Source of the DNA: Agelaius tricolor
Lineage: Eukaryota > Chordata > Aves > Passeriformes > Icteridae
Direction: 5' to 3'
Length of the DNA: 64,000 nt
Assembly (NCBI GenBank): GCA_023055355.1
Contig: JALJCS010000001.1
Coordinates: 47,435,381-47,499,380 of the forward strand
Shown: positions 37,312 to 49,937 of the stretch, one piece after another
Position numbering within the stretch: position 1 is the stretch's first letter
How the letters are laid out: each line of letters begins with the position of its first letter
Program-made: the position numbers and the translations under genes
The notes under the pieces: model-generated
The model's input: the letters and a program-made list of their open reading frames with translations, nothing else
Databases searched by the model: none
Told to the model about the DNA's origin: nothing

Positions 37312-37905
37312 TGTTTTTGTCTGCAATAGATTTCACTTTCTTCCTAGTAGCTGGTGCAGTGCTGTGGTTTGCATTTAGTATGAGAATACTGTTGGTAAGA
37401 TACTGATGCTTTTGGTGTTGTGGAGCAGGTCTTACCCTAAGGGAAGGACTTTCCAGTTTCCCATGTTCTGCCAGGAAGCACAAGAAGTTGAGAGGGAGCA
37501 TCCTGAGGACAGCTGACCTGACATGGCCAAAGAGATATTCCATACCATGGAATTCCATGCTCAGTACAGAATCTGGGGGAGTTGGTCAAGAGGAGCTGAT
37601 CACTGTTTGGGGGGCTGAGCATCATTCAGCAGATCGTGAGCAATTGCATTGTGCATCACTTGTCCGTCTTGGGTTTTATTCCTCTTTTTCTCTCTCCTTT
37701 TCATTACTATTATTACTATTATTATTGTTGTTGTTTTTATTATTATCATTAGTATATTTTTGTTTGGTTCAATGACTAAACTGTTCTTATCTCAACCCAC
37801 AAATTTTACTTTTTGTTATTCAGATTCTCCTCCCCACCCGGAAGGCAGAGGAGTGAGCAAGCAGCTGTCTGCTATTTAGTTGCTAGCCAGAGTTAAACTG
37901 TGACT
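37312..37905 (+). mobile_element. Avian ERVL-type solo LTR, antisense to RGS7
   Basis: Recognised from a chain of family-specific blocks in order: TTCCTAGTAGCTGGTGCAGT, CAAGAAGTTGAGAGGGAGCA, GGACAGCTGACCTGACATGG, AGATATTCCATACCATGGAA, GAGCAATTGCATTGTGCATC, a long (ATT)n stretch at about 37700-37757, CTTATCTCAACCCAC, and a GGAGTGAGCAAGCAGCTG end. The usual TATAAA is degraded (GTACAGAA). No clear target-site duplication and no internal coding sequence beside it. Confidence 0.85.
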
Positions 37906-40619
37906 CTGTTTTAATACAAAGCTCCAAGAGACCATAATGGCAATCTAATCTGACCTTGTATATAACAAAGTACAAAAGAACTTCCTTTAATTAATTCTGC
38001 AGCAAGCCTAAGACTTCTAAATGGCTTGTAAAGGATGCCTCTTGCATCCATCCTGTCTTCACAAATATTTCTCTTCTCCAAGCAATCTTATCTTTTAACA
38101 TACATCAGTACTGTTATAAGCCATTTCAGTGTACAATAGGAAGTAACTCAAAAACACCTGAAAGCTCCTCTTCAGGAGAAGGTGAGCAATATACTTCTCT
38201 CTAGCACTCTCAGGTTGCAATTAAAATGTTGGTTCATAGGCTTCCATGTTGGAGTCTGAGTGCTTTAACTGATCTCACTAAAGAGAGTAACTCCATATCT
38301 TCTGTACTTTTATCTTCATTATATGCAAACAGAATGATATCAAGGGCACCTTGCCAATACATGTTTCCTAACATGAGCAGAGATAAAGGCTTCTCCAGTT
38401 ACCTAGATCAGTTAAGTCATGTGCCACTGTAAATGTGCATTTAGGGAAGAAGTTGTTCAGGAGTATTTAGGTCACAAATCCTTTCCATCAGGGGCATCTG
38501 GTATTAGAATTATGGGCATCTGCCATTTAATGTTTGTTCTAAAAGTAGAAACAGCTCATCCTTAATAAGTATTTAGTGTACTGCATATGACTTGGCCAAG
38601 AGATTAAATTTCAGAGCTGTTTATAGAATCTCATTTGGATTTTTTTTTAAATTCAGTGCTCTATGGCATATCTATATAAATTCAGAAAATGTGTTTTTAT
38701 CTTACCAACTAATAAGAGCATTCATTTTCAACTTAGAACAGTGACTGTACCTCTAAAGCAAAGGTGCCATGGTGATAGGAAAACTCCAATCACAAAATAC
38801 TTGGACTTAAAAAGTCTCTACTGTGGGGTGCTTTGTGAGGCAGAGTACCTTTACTGAATCTTTATTGAATAAGGGGAAAACACAGGAGGTGCTGCAAGCG
38901 AAGTCTTTTAGCACCACATCTACACAGCCTCCCTAATTAGAGCATAGATTAAAAAGAGATGTGCACACTTTAGGCCTGAATTCCATGGATGGCTCCTAAC
39001 AGCAATGCTAGAAGCTGACTCATCAGAAGCACTGTGACAGCACAGAAACCTCATACTTCCTTGTACAAAATGGGGAATACAGCAGAAAACTTCTCAGCCT
39101 ATGAAAGAGTTGGCATTATTTTGCCCAAATATCTTTTCACCAATATAAAATACCCGGGGAGAAAGCCAACCAAAATTTTCCACCATTTTAGTGCAAAGAA
39201 GAAAATGTACCAAAAGATACACAACAATGAATAATCTGCCTTATAGAGAGTGCTGCAGCACTCTTTAAAGTGTATTCAACAGGGTGGGTACCAGGAACAG
39301 CTCTGTCAGCTGGAGCAGACACAAATGGGCTCCACAAGACAAAGATAATCATGAGATATTCTGCAAGAGAATATTAACTAATCAAATAGACAATAAATTA
39401 ATGTTTGCCTTCTTTAAGAGAAGATCGATTAGGAGAGTTATCTACAGAATAGTTTCATTTTATAAGAAAATAACTGGTCACAGCTTTTCCTATCATCTTG
39501 GCATGTTTTGGATATAACATATATTTAGAGAGAGAGTGTGGGAGGTCTGTTACTTCAATACATTGAAAACAGCTTAATATTTTAGAAAAGAGAAGGCTCT
39601 ATAGAAGGAATGTTTTACTGTGACAGTGGACAAACAATTGTTCTGGAGCCCTGGAAAACTTTTCCTTGTGTTAACCAGGAACTGGTGAGGAAAGTGTTGG
39701 TAAAAGAAGCTGTTCTAAATCTTCCACCAGTTTATGCAGATGCAACCCTGTTGGGGGAAAACAAACTTTGGCTGGAGCGTCTCACTTAACCAAGCAGATG
39801 ACCATTACCCATCCATTTGAACACCAAATTTGCAGGGTACACATGCTTAACCAGTCACTTCATCCACTCTCATAAATAACCTGAAAAAGGAAGCTGTTAA
39901 ACTCCTTTTTGAGAAAATGTTAAGCAGGGAAAGAAAGAGTCATTAAATTTGTACTAATTCACAGTTATGTGGAGACACACATAGACACACAAAATCTTCA
40001 ACAGTAACTAAAAGTAGCCTCTTGGTGGCTGCAGCCACTTTCACTTTTTAAAAAGGTGATTTGTTTCCCAGTTCTGAAAATGCACACAAGGAAAGAATGT
40101 AGTCCTAATGAAAAGCTACTTCCAATAGTTTTAGAGTACGTTATTTTTGCATAACAGTCTATTTAGAAGGACCCCACTCACATACTAAGAAATTCAGACA
40201 GAGTTCACCTATTCGGAATATGGTAAAACGGAGCAAGATTAAAAAAAAAAAAAGGAAAATTAAGCACCGGGAAGAAGGATAACAGAACCAACAACAAGAG
40301 CATTATGCATTGGATGTTAAGATACCAGTGGTGTTACAGGCTTTACCTTTTTACCTTTCACAGGAAGGTGATGAGATGACAAAAATTTAGCCACTTATCA
40401 TAAAACTTTTTCAGTGGCATCACAAAAATTTGAGCAGTAAGTTATCTCTGGGACTCCTCATTAAATCATCCAATGGAAAAGCATTTTATGCTCTTCATGC
40501 CTCCTGGTACAATGGAGGCAGGTTTGTTGAAGAACTGTTTTCCAAGCTTGCAAAACAATACTATGAGTCCTCCAGCAATAAAACCCACACGTCATAGCTG
40601 TGGAACCCTGGAAGCACAT
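37906..40619. other. Interval between two same-strand ERVL LTRs; no retroviral internal sequence
   Basis: I looked in plus-strand frames for gag, protease, RT, RNase H and integrase hallmarks and found none; the longest frames are under 80 codons. It therefore reads as host intron between two independent solo LTRs, not the body of a provirus. A palindrome lies at 39247 and A13 at 40241-40253. Confidence 0.6.
39247..39264. repeat. Perfect 18-bp palindrome
   Basis: AGAGTGCTG immediately followed by CAGCACTCT, with no loop, in otherwise unremarkable intron sequence. Confidence 0.9.
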
Positions 40620-41175
40620 GGGAACACTATACACTAAACTATAATTCAAAGCAGCAGCTAGTATGGAGCTATGTTTTAGATTTGTGATGATAACAATGTT
40701 GATAACACAGGGAAGTTTTATTTACTGCCAAGCGGCACAAGCACAGCATCAAGGCCTTTACTGCTCCTCACTCCAGCCCACCAACAAGTGTGCTGGGAGT
40801 GCACAAGAAATTGGAAGGAGACAGAGCCAGGACATCTGACCCAATGGACAGTCTAGACCATACAGCATCATGCTCAGCATATAAAGCTGTGGAAAAGGAG
40901 CAGGAGATATTCAGAGTCACGGCATTTTTCTTCCCAAGTCACCATTAAACATAATGGAGCCCTGTTTTCCTGGGAATGGCTGAACCATGGGAAGTGGTGA
41001 ATAAATTACTTGGTTTGCTTTGCTTGCACACACAGCTTTTGCTCTCCTGTTAAACTGTCTTTATATCAACCCACTAGTTTTCTCAGTTTTTGATTCTCTC
41101 CCCAGTCCCATAAGGGAGAAGAGAGAGCAAGCAGCTGTGTGGGGCTTAAGTGCCAGCTCAGAATAAAGAACGACA
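40620..41175 (+). mobile_element. Avian ERVL-type solo LTR, related to the one at 37312, antisense to RGS7
   Basis: Family blocks in order: GCAGCTAGTATGGAGCTATG, GTTGATAACACAGGG, CAAGGCCTTTACTGCTCCTC, GGGAGTGCACAAGAAATTGG, CATGCTCAGCATATAAAGCT (TATAAA 40880-40885), CTTCCCAAGTCACCATTA, AATAAA (41000-41005), TTTATATCAACCCAC, GAGAGCAAGCAGCTGTGTGG, ending near CGACA (41175). The 5' edge is uncertain by about 50 bp. No gag or pol sequence lies beside it, so it is a solo LTR. Confidence 0.87.
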
Positions 41176-42186
41176 GTCCTTTTTATAAAAATCAATGATA
41201 AAACTATCACCTGGATAATCTTCCTGCTGTGTGTTTAAATGACTTGAAAAGTACTCTGTGTCCTTGGAATAAATTGACTCAAGTACAAGAGTACAAAATG
41301 CAAGATAAGAAGAGAGATCAATACAGTAATGTGCAGGTAAGTAGGTGAGCCAATAGATACTTATCAGTGGTAAAGCAGGTAGTTAAATATCAATACAATG
41401 CAGCCTAAGATGAGAACGCTGATAAATTACAATGATATCAACCACTAATTTAATGTCAACTAGTACATCTGCAAGAAAGTCATCAAACAACAAATGGTTC
41501 CATATGCAAAGCAACATTAGCGAAACTCATTATCAACAAAACTGGATTTGTATCCAATAAACAAAGCACAATTTAATTAAAATTCCTTTAAAAAGTCAAT
41601 TTTAAAATACTAGTTCAGTTAAAATATTTATCATCTACTTTATAAAACATAGACAATTAACATTTGGAAAAGGAAGAGATTTTATTATAGTTAGGCGGTT
41701 GGATGATGGACTCTCCTCAGGGAAACAAACAACCAAACCAAAAAAAAATCTGCCTCTCCTTGAATATAGAAATTGTTTCAGAAGGAAAATAAGGAATCTC
41801 CAAATTCATACCTCTAGCTGTTGTACCCACCAGCATAAAGGCCTGCATTCTTCAACTAGAAAACCTTGCCAAGTGTTTTGCTTCTAAGCCAAACATTCTG
41901 CAGTGCAAGAGGAGGTATAAAACCAGATCATGCTGAAAGTAAGTTCAGCAGCATGGTAAATTGTACCTGTTAGTTGTTGTGTCAAAGACAAATCACACAG
42001 TTTACCTTAACTGAACTACGGAAGGTTCTAAAAATACATAGCCATGTAGTCCTACTAATGAATGGATCTGCCTTACCATTTTGGCAACATAAATGCTCAG
42101 CAACAGTCTGTCTCCTGCTAAGACTTAGAAAACCAGTGTTGATACTGAAAAAACAGCAAAAAACCCAAACCACAAAAATAGCCAAC

Positions 42187-42203
42187 AAAAAAAAAAAAAA
42201 AAA
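42187..42203. repeat. A17 tract
   Basis: Preceded by AAACCCAAACCACAAAAATA and followed by GAAAACCCCACAC, an A/C-rich low-complexity patch of about 90 bp. Confidence 0.9.
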
Positions 42204-42276
42204 GAAAACCCCACACTGAAAAAAACACCACTCCAATCCCCTACAAAGAAAGCCACTTTCAAATGACTCAATGGAA

Positions 42277-42345
42277 TACAAGAATAGTTTAGGTTGGAAG
42301 GGACATTTAAAGGTCACCTAACTTACTGTGACCTATGCAATGTTA
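42277..42345 (-). mobile_element. Short CR1 3'-end remnant
   Basis: AGTTTAGGTTGGAAGGGACA followed by TTTAAAGGTCACCTAAC is the hallmark 3'-terminal CR1 sequence in reverse complement. Only about 70 bp is recognisable. Confidence 0.75.
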
Positions 42346-45300
42346 TTCATATTTGTCAAATTTCACATAGTCATGGGTATGCAGTCAGAAAAATCTTTTC
42401 TTATTTTCTACTAACTTTGGTTCAGAATATTCCTTAAAAGTATAGTGCCATTTTCTGGCAGTTTTAAAATTTGACCACTTAATCAGGATCTTGTAGTTTA
42501 TGCTGCCACTACTAGTGTTTATTTTTTTTAAGTTCTGCAACTGGGATACTAAAATAGATCTCTTTCAAAAGCATACACTAGCCTGCCCATTAAGTGATCA
42601 GTCACCAACACAGTTACAGGAATACTTGTTCCAAGAATCTACAGGTAGTATTTCAGCATTTCAAAGTTTATGATGATCAAGGATTGAAATGCTGAGTGCA
42701 AATGGTCATACAGAGACACATGAGACAGAATACAAGCTTGAAACTTAAGAACCTCTCAAACAGAACAAGTCAAAATCTGTACAGCAACTGAAAAAAAAGA
42801 ATAACAATGCCATGTATTTGATCAATCAAATCAGAGTAATAAAAGCCAGTGCTCTTTTGGCAATTTATTTCCCTAAACATTCCCTTCTCCAAGCACATTA
42901 ATTCCATGTAATAAAATGAGATGATAATATTACCCAGCTTTTTTTTTTTCATGCTGTTTACCATCAGTTCATCCAATTAGTGCTTGCAAAAATCACAACA
43001 TTTTTTAGGACACCTGCACTGATAAGTGTATGTATTTCAAAGGAAAATCACAAGTGTACAGCTTAGTTTTCAATTACCCAATCATTCCTCTAAAATAAAA
43101 ACATTTGAAAAATGAACTAACATAATAGAATCAATTTCAAAACTTCGTGCAACCTTGGAACTTCATTTTAAAACTGGAATTCAAAGTATTTCAAAAGTGA
43201 AAGAAAATAAATACACCTCCTTTGAGGGAGTGTGGTTGAAGTTAGTCATGAAATAATGCATAGAACATTCTCCTCATCTCTTGTGTATTAAAAAAGTCTC
43301 ATTTTTTTCAAAGAGTCTCCAAAAAAGACAAAATTCAGAAACTGCAAATCCCATTTAAGGAACAGCACATGGAAATATATCTGGGACATTACTGGAGCAC
43401 TTTTAAGCTGTGAGATCCAACAGTACCCTGCAGGAAAAAATCAATTTGTCAGGCTGTGAGATAAAAGGCATTTTTCTCTTGCCATATTAGTGAAGCACTG
43501 ACAATCAAAGACTCTGTTCATCTGAACTACAACGTCTGGTGAGCACTTCAAGATAGAAAAAAATATGAACAGCCAAAACTGAAAAAGGCCCTTGCAGACT
43601 ATTATTAAAATAAGCTCAGAGAGATTTTCTTGCTTAAAAAGTAACAAACAGGAGTCATTGGCTGCAGTGGTTGAGAAGACATATGGTTCTAACAGAGTTT
43701 CTATAAATATCACTTGCAATTGTTACTTGATTTACTGAGTTGTAGCTTTCACAGCAATATTGCTTGATTAATATAAAAAATACATATTTTTGTACCCTCA
43801 CAATGGAAATTGAATTCTTAGCCTTTCTTAAAAATAGTCAATGATGACAGAGTGCACTTGGAAACAAGAAAAGTTATATGCAAATAAACTGCCTTTCATG
43901 TACATCAAATTCAAGAGCATAAACATTGTCAGCTGAGATGCTTCAATTATTCTGGGCATCAACAACTCTGATTTTCAGGGTCTCTGATTAATACTGTAAA
44001 TGTCATTAATCTGAGAGGATGTTCAAATTATGTCCAAAATCATTCTGCTTCTGCTTTTTATTTAATAAGGTCTTTCTCCTGCATCATTTAAGATGATTGC
44101 AAAGTTCAAACTGCTGCAAAGTCAGGCATCAGTTATAAGACTTGAGTGGAAACAGGGGTAATAATCACTTGTTTGCTAAAGGTCATGGTTTTCAATAGGG
44201 CCTCTTAGATTACACTCACTGAGAGTCTAAGTCTGCACAAGTGACTAGTTTTGGATAACAGCTATGGATTTGACCTGTCATATTTACCTCAGTTTTACTG
44301 GTAATGTGTAAAGGGTATGTTCTGGTCCACAGATTGTAGACCATGTAAGATTTAGAAGACAAATCCTGTGGCTCTCTCATTACTTCAGAAAAGGCAAAAA
44401 ATTTAGACACTATAAAGGCCATTGTATTTGCAACCAGACTAACTTGTCTTCTTTTGTGAAAACTGTTATGGGGGACTTTTGGCAATACACCAACAAATTA
44501 ACAGTGATCAATTACCAAAACATTATATCTATATGTATCACTAAATACACAGATTTTCTTTTGGATCATTGTTTTTGTACAGTGAACAATTCAGTCACCC
44601 TAATATAAGGGGATAACAAGGATGTCCTAATAAATTATTACTTATGTTAAAGAAGATAGAATGTTGGTAAAGAAATGTAGGGGTCTTTTTACAGAAATTC
44701 CCAAAAGTTCAAGCAGCAGATGATAGCAGACATTTTTCCTGGTACTGGTATAGGCTGACAACTGGGCTCCAGGACTAAAAACACAAATCATATATTGTCA
44801 AATTCCTGGTGAAGGAATGCAGGGGTAGCTGGGTAAAACAAAACCTATATAGTAAAACTCAGATATAAAATAGAACTTGGGAAGCAACAAATAAAGAGCA
44901 AGCAATATGGTCATGTTAGCAAACACAGAATTAGAAATACAAGCAGTTCCAAGAAGGAAGAAATACTTACCATCAAACTTATACTGTTTCTATGAGGATG
45001 CAGTTCCTTCACCACCCTTCTAGAAGACAACTTGGCATTATTGATCCTAGGGCCCTCAAGAGCTTAACAGCAGAGAAAGTAATGGATACCAAACAGCTCA
45101 TGTTTGAGTTCTAGCTCTAAAACTTTTTGAAATCAAGAACAACAGGATAATTGGGGATAAAGATTTGAGAGTCTGTGTAAAATATTATAATGGGACAAAT
45201 AAAAACTCTGATTAGGATGCTAATACTTTAATTAGACTAAGAAATAAATCTTGCCTCTGTATATAAGCTGCATTTTTTTTTAGTCCACATCAACTGTATG

Positions 45301-46415
45301 TTGTGTTTAATTTGGTCCCTTGCTCAGGGAACATGGTTTAAATTTCAGTGCAATAAAATCATGCAAATTAAGGATTTACTAGATTTCTATACTGAACTGA
45401 AGCACTGAAAATAGAACTAAAATTTCAAAAGTCTGATGGCTCATAAATTTTTTGTGATTGCAGAAGGAAAATCTTGATGAGCCTCAAACTGTAATTTGTC
45501 ATGTATGTCCCTCAGATACAGCCAGAAACTGCACTAAACCCAACATAGCATCAGACTCAAAATCATGCAGCGTCTAGGACCATGACTCAACCTCATTAGC
45601 ACACAGCAACATTCTATAAAAACAACTTAAAGGGATATTGATTTTAGTGTTATAAGTTGCTACTTATAATTAAAAAAACTCAGCCTCTGAGAGGTAAAGA
45701 TGCTTTTGACAAATACATCGGTTTAGCATCATGGATTTTAGTAGCGACATAATAAGGTGTTCTTAATGTTATTTTACAAAAGTTCATGAAAAGTGAAACA
45801 AAAACTGGACACTAATCCAAACTGAGGAAAATATTTTATGTTTCGCCAAAGCTCATCATTCCAGAGCACAACTTAGGCAAAACTAGAATGCCAGAATACC
45901 CTACATGGGTACATATGCACACACAGAGTTTGGGGAATTGCATCCTGCTGGCAACGGCACAGAAGTCAATAACATCAACCTCAGTGAAAACAAACAAGCA
46001 AACAAAACTACACCACCAAAAATCCACAAACCAACCACAACTGCCAAGCAAAAGAAACAAACAAGCCACTTGATTTGATAATCATGTTTCATGGGAGTAC
46101 TGTGTATGAAGCTGCATAGGTTCATTCAAATCATCACTATCCACATTAGACTCACTCTTTCCCTATGAATGTAAATTGAAAGCCTGCTTCAGCATCATGA
46201 ATGTTAGGATATATTGCTGAAAGATACAATTAAAGTATATGTTACAAAAATTAAAGCTTGGGGTAAATGGAGCGTGGATTAGTGTTCCTTGAGTCACTCA
46301 CCATGACACCTATTCAGTGTTCTGACTAGCTTTAAATTCCTGAAAATGTAAATCTCACAAACATGGAACCACACATCAGTTGCAGATACCCTCTGGGTTT
46401 TTAGTAGCATGAATT

Positions 46416-46451
46416 AAAAAAAAAAAAAAAAAAAACCCAAACAAACAAAAA
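46416..46451. repeat. A20 tract followed by CCCAAACAAACAAAA
   Basis: Homopolymer 46416-46435 with an A/C-rich tail, resembling 36631 and 57154. Confidence 0.9.
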
Positions 46452-48200
46452 ATCCCAACACCCATGTGCTTGACCTCCATAGAAACACAAGCACTTGAAC
46501 ACAGCACTTAGAGACATTACAGAGTGAGATTAGGATGCAGTGGTTATAAAGCACAAAATGCCATTCTGTCAATAAAGGTCAGCACTTCCATCATTCTTGC
46601 TTCTTTCAGCACATGAGTTTCAGACAATTTATAGGAAATGGAAGGGAAAATAACCAAATAATTGGAAAATTTGTTAAATATGCCATCTGGTCTTCACAGA
46701 TGGGTCTGTACCGTAGGTCATGTACATCTCCTTTCCTCTGTCATCACTTACTGAAGAATTAGAAGTAGGTAAAGGAACAGAAGCAATGACTCTAGAAAGC
46801 ATATTATCAGCACACCATGTGGAGATTTAGCCACTGTGTCTCCACTTACACTCCACTGGGAGACAGACAAAGTTTTCCAGGCTGATGAAACCTAACTCTA
46901 AAGGGAAACAAAATCACTTCACCAAAGCCAAAGTTTGGATCCATAATTATTCACAGTGGAATCACAACTGGAAAAAGGTGTGTCAGAAAAATAAGGAAAT
47001 AATAGTTATTGCAAAACTGCCATCACGATACTGTACAATGTTCAAAACCACAATCTTATCATCAGTGTGCCTTCATAATCCACTTGAATTATCTCCAAAT
47101 TGAAAATGGGAAAGAGAGGTAGAGAATAACCACCATTTTTTCAAACATGACAGAAGAACAATTATTCATTCCATGTTTCCACTACCCAATTTTTAATCTA
47201 ACTCCTTGCTCTTAAGCAAACAGCATTCTGGTACCATTACAAGAATTCTGCAGCCATGAGGAGTTTACGGTTTTTAAAGCACTGCACAAATCAAGATTTT
47301 CTGTTGTTCCAATCTTTTCAGAGAAATGGAAAGGGGTCATTTACTTTTAAGATAAATGGTTTTTCACATATTATTTAAAATAATACCCACCTTTTTTTTT
47401 AATCTGTTTCCAGAGTAAAGCACAAAGTGTCTATGTGTCTTTCAGCTCATTTGATATGGAGTGGTTTATTCAAAACCACTCAGCAGCACAATCCAGACAA
47501 CTTCTCACACTTTCACACTCTTCCTGCATGATCACTTTCAGCCCTATAGGGATGTAATCAGCTGAGATCTGACATTAGGACAGTGATGTAACAGAGCACT
47601 GACCACAAATCACCCTAGCCTTGGCAGAAAGTATGGATACTGCTGAATTCTAGTATAATACACTCTCTGCCACTGTTTTGCCACTGTGTTCTAATGCAGA
47701 TTATGTCCTCAAGACTCCATCCATTTCCAGGAAAAAGGTGCTATTCTGGCTACTGACTATTATGTCCTTTATTCTCACTTGTCAGATATCATTCGCTGCA
47801 TTAGTAGTCCATGTTACAATGGATATATCAATTGTAGAACTTATTTAGCCTGGGGAAGGAACAGGTAATTGAAAAGTCATCATTAAATTCATTTTCTTTG
47901 AAGGGAAAATGGAAAATACTAATTTTTTTTAATGTTTCATCTAATTCATTGTACAATGTAGCCTACTTCAGCGGAAAACAAGAAAAGCTGGAATTTACCC
48001 CTCTAGTACACCACCACCAGAGCCCCAGTGTGCAACAACTTCTGTAGTAGCACTTCACCAACAAAGAAAGCTTGTGGTACTACTTTTTAAAGAAATAACC
48101 TTAATAACTTTAATGAGAACAGCAGTTACTCTGCACTTAGTGCCACATAAGGCAAAATTCCACCTCTACTTCTACAAGGTAAATAGGAAAGAACCTGGCT

Positions 48201-48234
48201 AAAAAAAAAAAAAACAACCAAAAAACAAAAAAAC
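48201..48234. repeat. A14 tract with CAACCAAAAAACAAAA tail
   Basis: Same layout as the other A-tract plus A/C tails. Confidence 0.9.
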
Positions 48235-49917
48235 ACTTGAGGAGGCACCTTTACCCTTAACTGCATCTACTACAGGTTTGAGACATTCAATGTCCCCAGG
48301 AAAAGTAATAATGCATTTCTAGTAACATTCTGAACTCTAAGTGGCTAATACATAGGCACAGAAACAGTCCATCTTGTAAATACTAATCAAGATAGCTTGG
48401 AAATAGAATAGTACAAAATTATCAGTGCAACCAACCACATAGCTATACCTTAAACTGATGTTGATATATTCATATCAGCCATGGTCTATTCAACTAAAAT
48501 CCATTTACCATGTCTACATGGATTATATGCAAAGGTTAAAGAGGTGGGATATGGGAGAAAAGTGAGAACATACAGAAACATATTTCTTCTTGCTAAGACC
48601 TGTCAAGATAAAAAATAAAATCACTGACATATGGACCAAATCATGTGAATGACTGAATTTGTAGCAAATTTCAGTTCTATATCGGTGATCCTCAAATACT
48701 GTTTAGAAGGTGATACAAAGACCATTCTATGTACTGGGGGAAAAATAAAAATTACTTAGTCTCAGCCTTTCCTGACTGGTCTCCCCAAATCACTTCAATG
48801 CCTCTTATTTTGTATTTAGATTGAAAATCTTATGCACAAAAAATGTCCTTTCAGCTTGCCAACAGACTGCTACACCCTGCAGCCTCCCATGTGTAACATG
48901 AGTGCAGACAATTAACAGCAGTGTTTAGGCTGATGAACACATGGTGACAGTGGAGACTTCCCACCCTGGAAACCACAGAACAAGGATCAATGAATTAAAA
49001 CCACTGTCAAAAGATTTGATCAACAATTTGACCAGGGCAGTGGCACCAAGCTCAACATCTAGCATGGAAGACCTCTTTATGAGACCAGCATTCATTGTTT
49101 CCTCAAGAGAACCCCTCTCAGCATTCCTGGGGGATGTGTGTTCCCTACCCAGGAGGAAGAGCACCACCTAGTGAAGCTCCAGCACCCTTTCTTGAAGCAC
49201 CAACAGAATTCTGGTGGTCTTGGTCATCCCTGATTGCCTCGCCATATTCCCCAGCTGGAACAAAAGGTATGTAGCTCACATGAATACAGCGTATTGCAAG
49301 TGACAGAATGATGCAATTTTAAAATTTTTCTCTCTGTGCCTCACACTCAGCATTCTGTCCTTGATGTACTCCAAATCCTTTAATACTGCCAAAAGAGACC
49401 AAGAATAAACCCCCATACAATGATCTACTGAAATAAATTATTTCACAGAACACAAATGTAGAATTCCTGTTTGAAGGGGAAGGAAGACATATAAACCTTC
49501 AATGCATTTAAATTAAATTTATATACGTATTATATAAAGATGGCAAGTGAAGGCCCTGAGCTTCACCTTGCACAACAGCATGCCTTATTTTCTGTAATTT
49601 ATAGCTGAGAGTTCCTAAACTTTGGAATATGGAATTAGAAATTATTTTCAAGTCCAGTAACTTGGAATCAAAGTTGGCCCTCAACTTCTGCAGCTAATGT
49701 AAAAAAAAAAAACCACTAATGTAAAGCAAAATAATCCCAGAGACAACAAGTGTTGGCTATGGCTTGCATCACCAGCTATGTGTCACAATGTCTGTTGAAA
49801 GGCGGATGGCATGACAGCCACAGATACACCACAGATAAATTCAAATACAGCTACATAAATAGAATATTTCCACAGGTTTTTCTTCTCAATGTACCTCAAA
49901 ACAAGATACAAACTCTA

Positions 49918-49937
49918 CCTCAATACTTGTATTGAGG
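49918..49937. repeat. Perfect 9-bp hairpin with 2-nt loop (CCTCAATAC TT GTATTGAGG)
   Basis: Arms 49918-49926 and 49929-49937. Confidence 0.9.

Noticed and set aside
37906..40619. Interior of a provirus between two LTRs
   Set aside because: No gag, pol or env-like coding trace in any frame, and the LTRs are of different variants.
44971..45062. Possible 92-nt minus-strand exon with a TTAAG acceptor and a strong GTAAGT donor, open in one frame
   Set aside because: It matches no known RGS7 exon. Joined after exon 2 (phase 0) it would be read in a frame with an early stop. Chance pairing of splice-like sites is expected in 59 kb; at most a cryptic or poison exon, testable by RNA-seq.
48925..49171. 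Overlapping 80- and 76-codon frames on opposite strands
   Set aside because: No recognisable domain, no splice context, and both strands equally open; possibly an old repeat that I cannot name.
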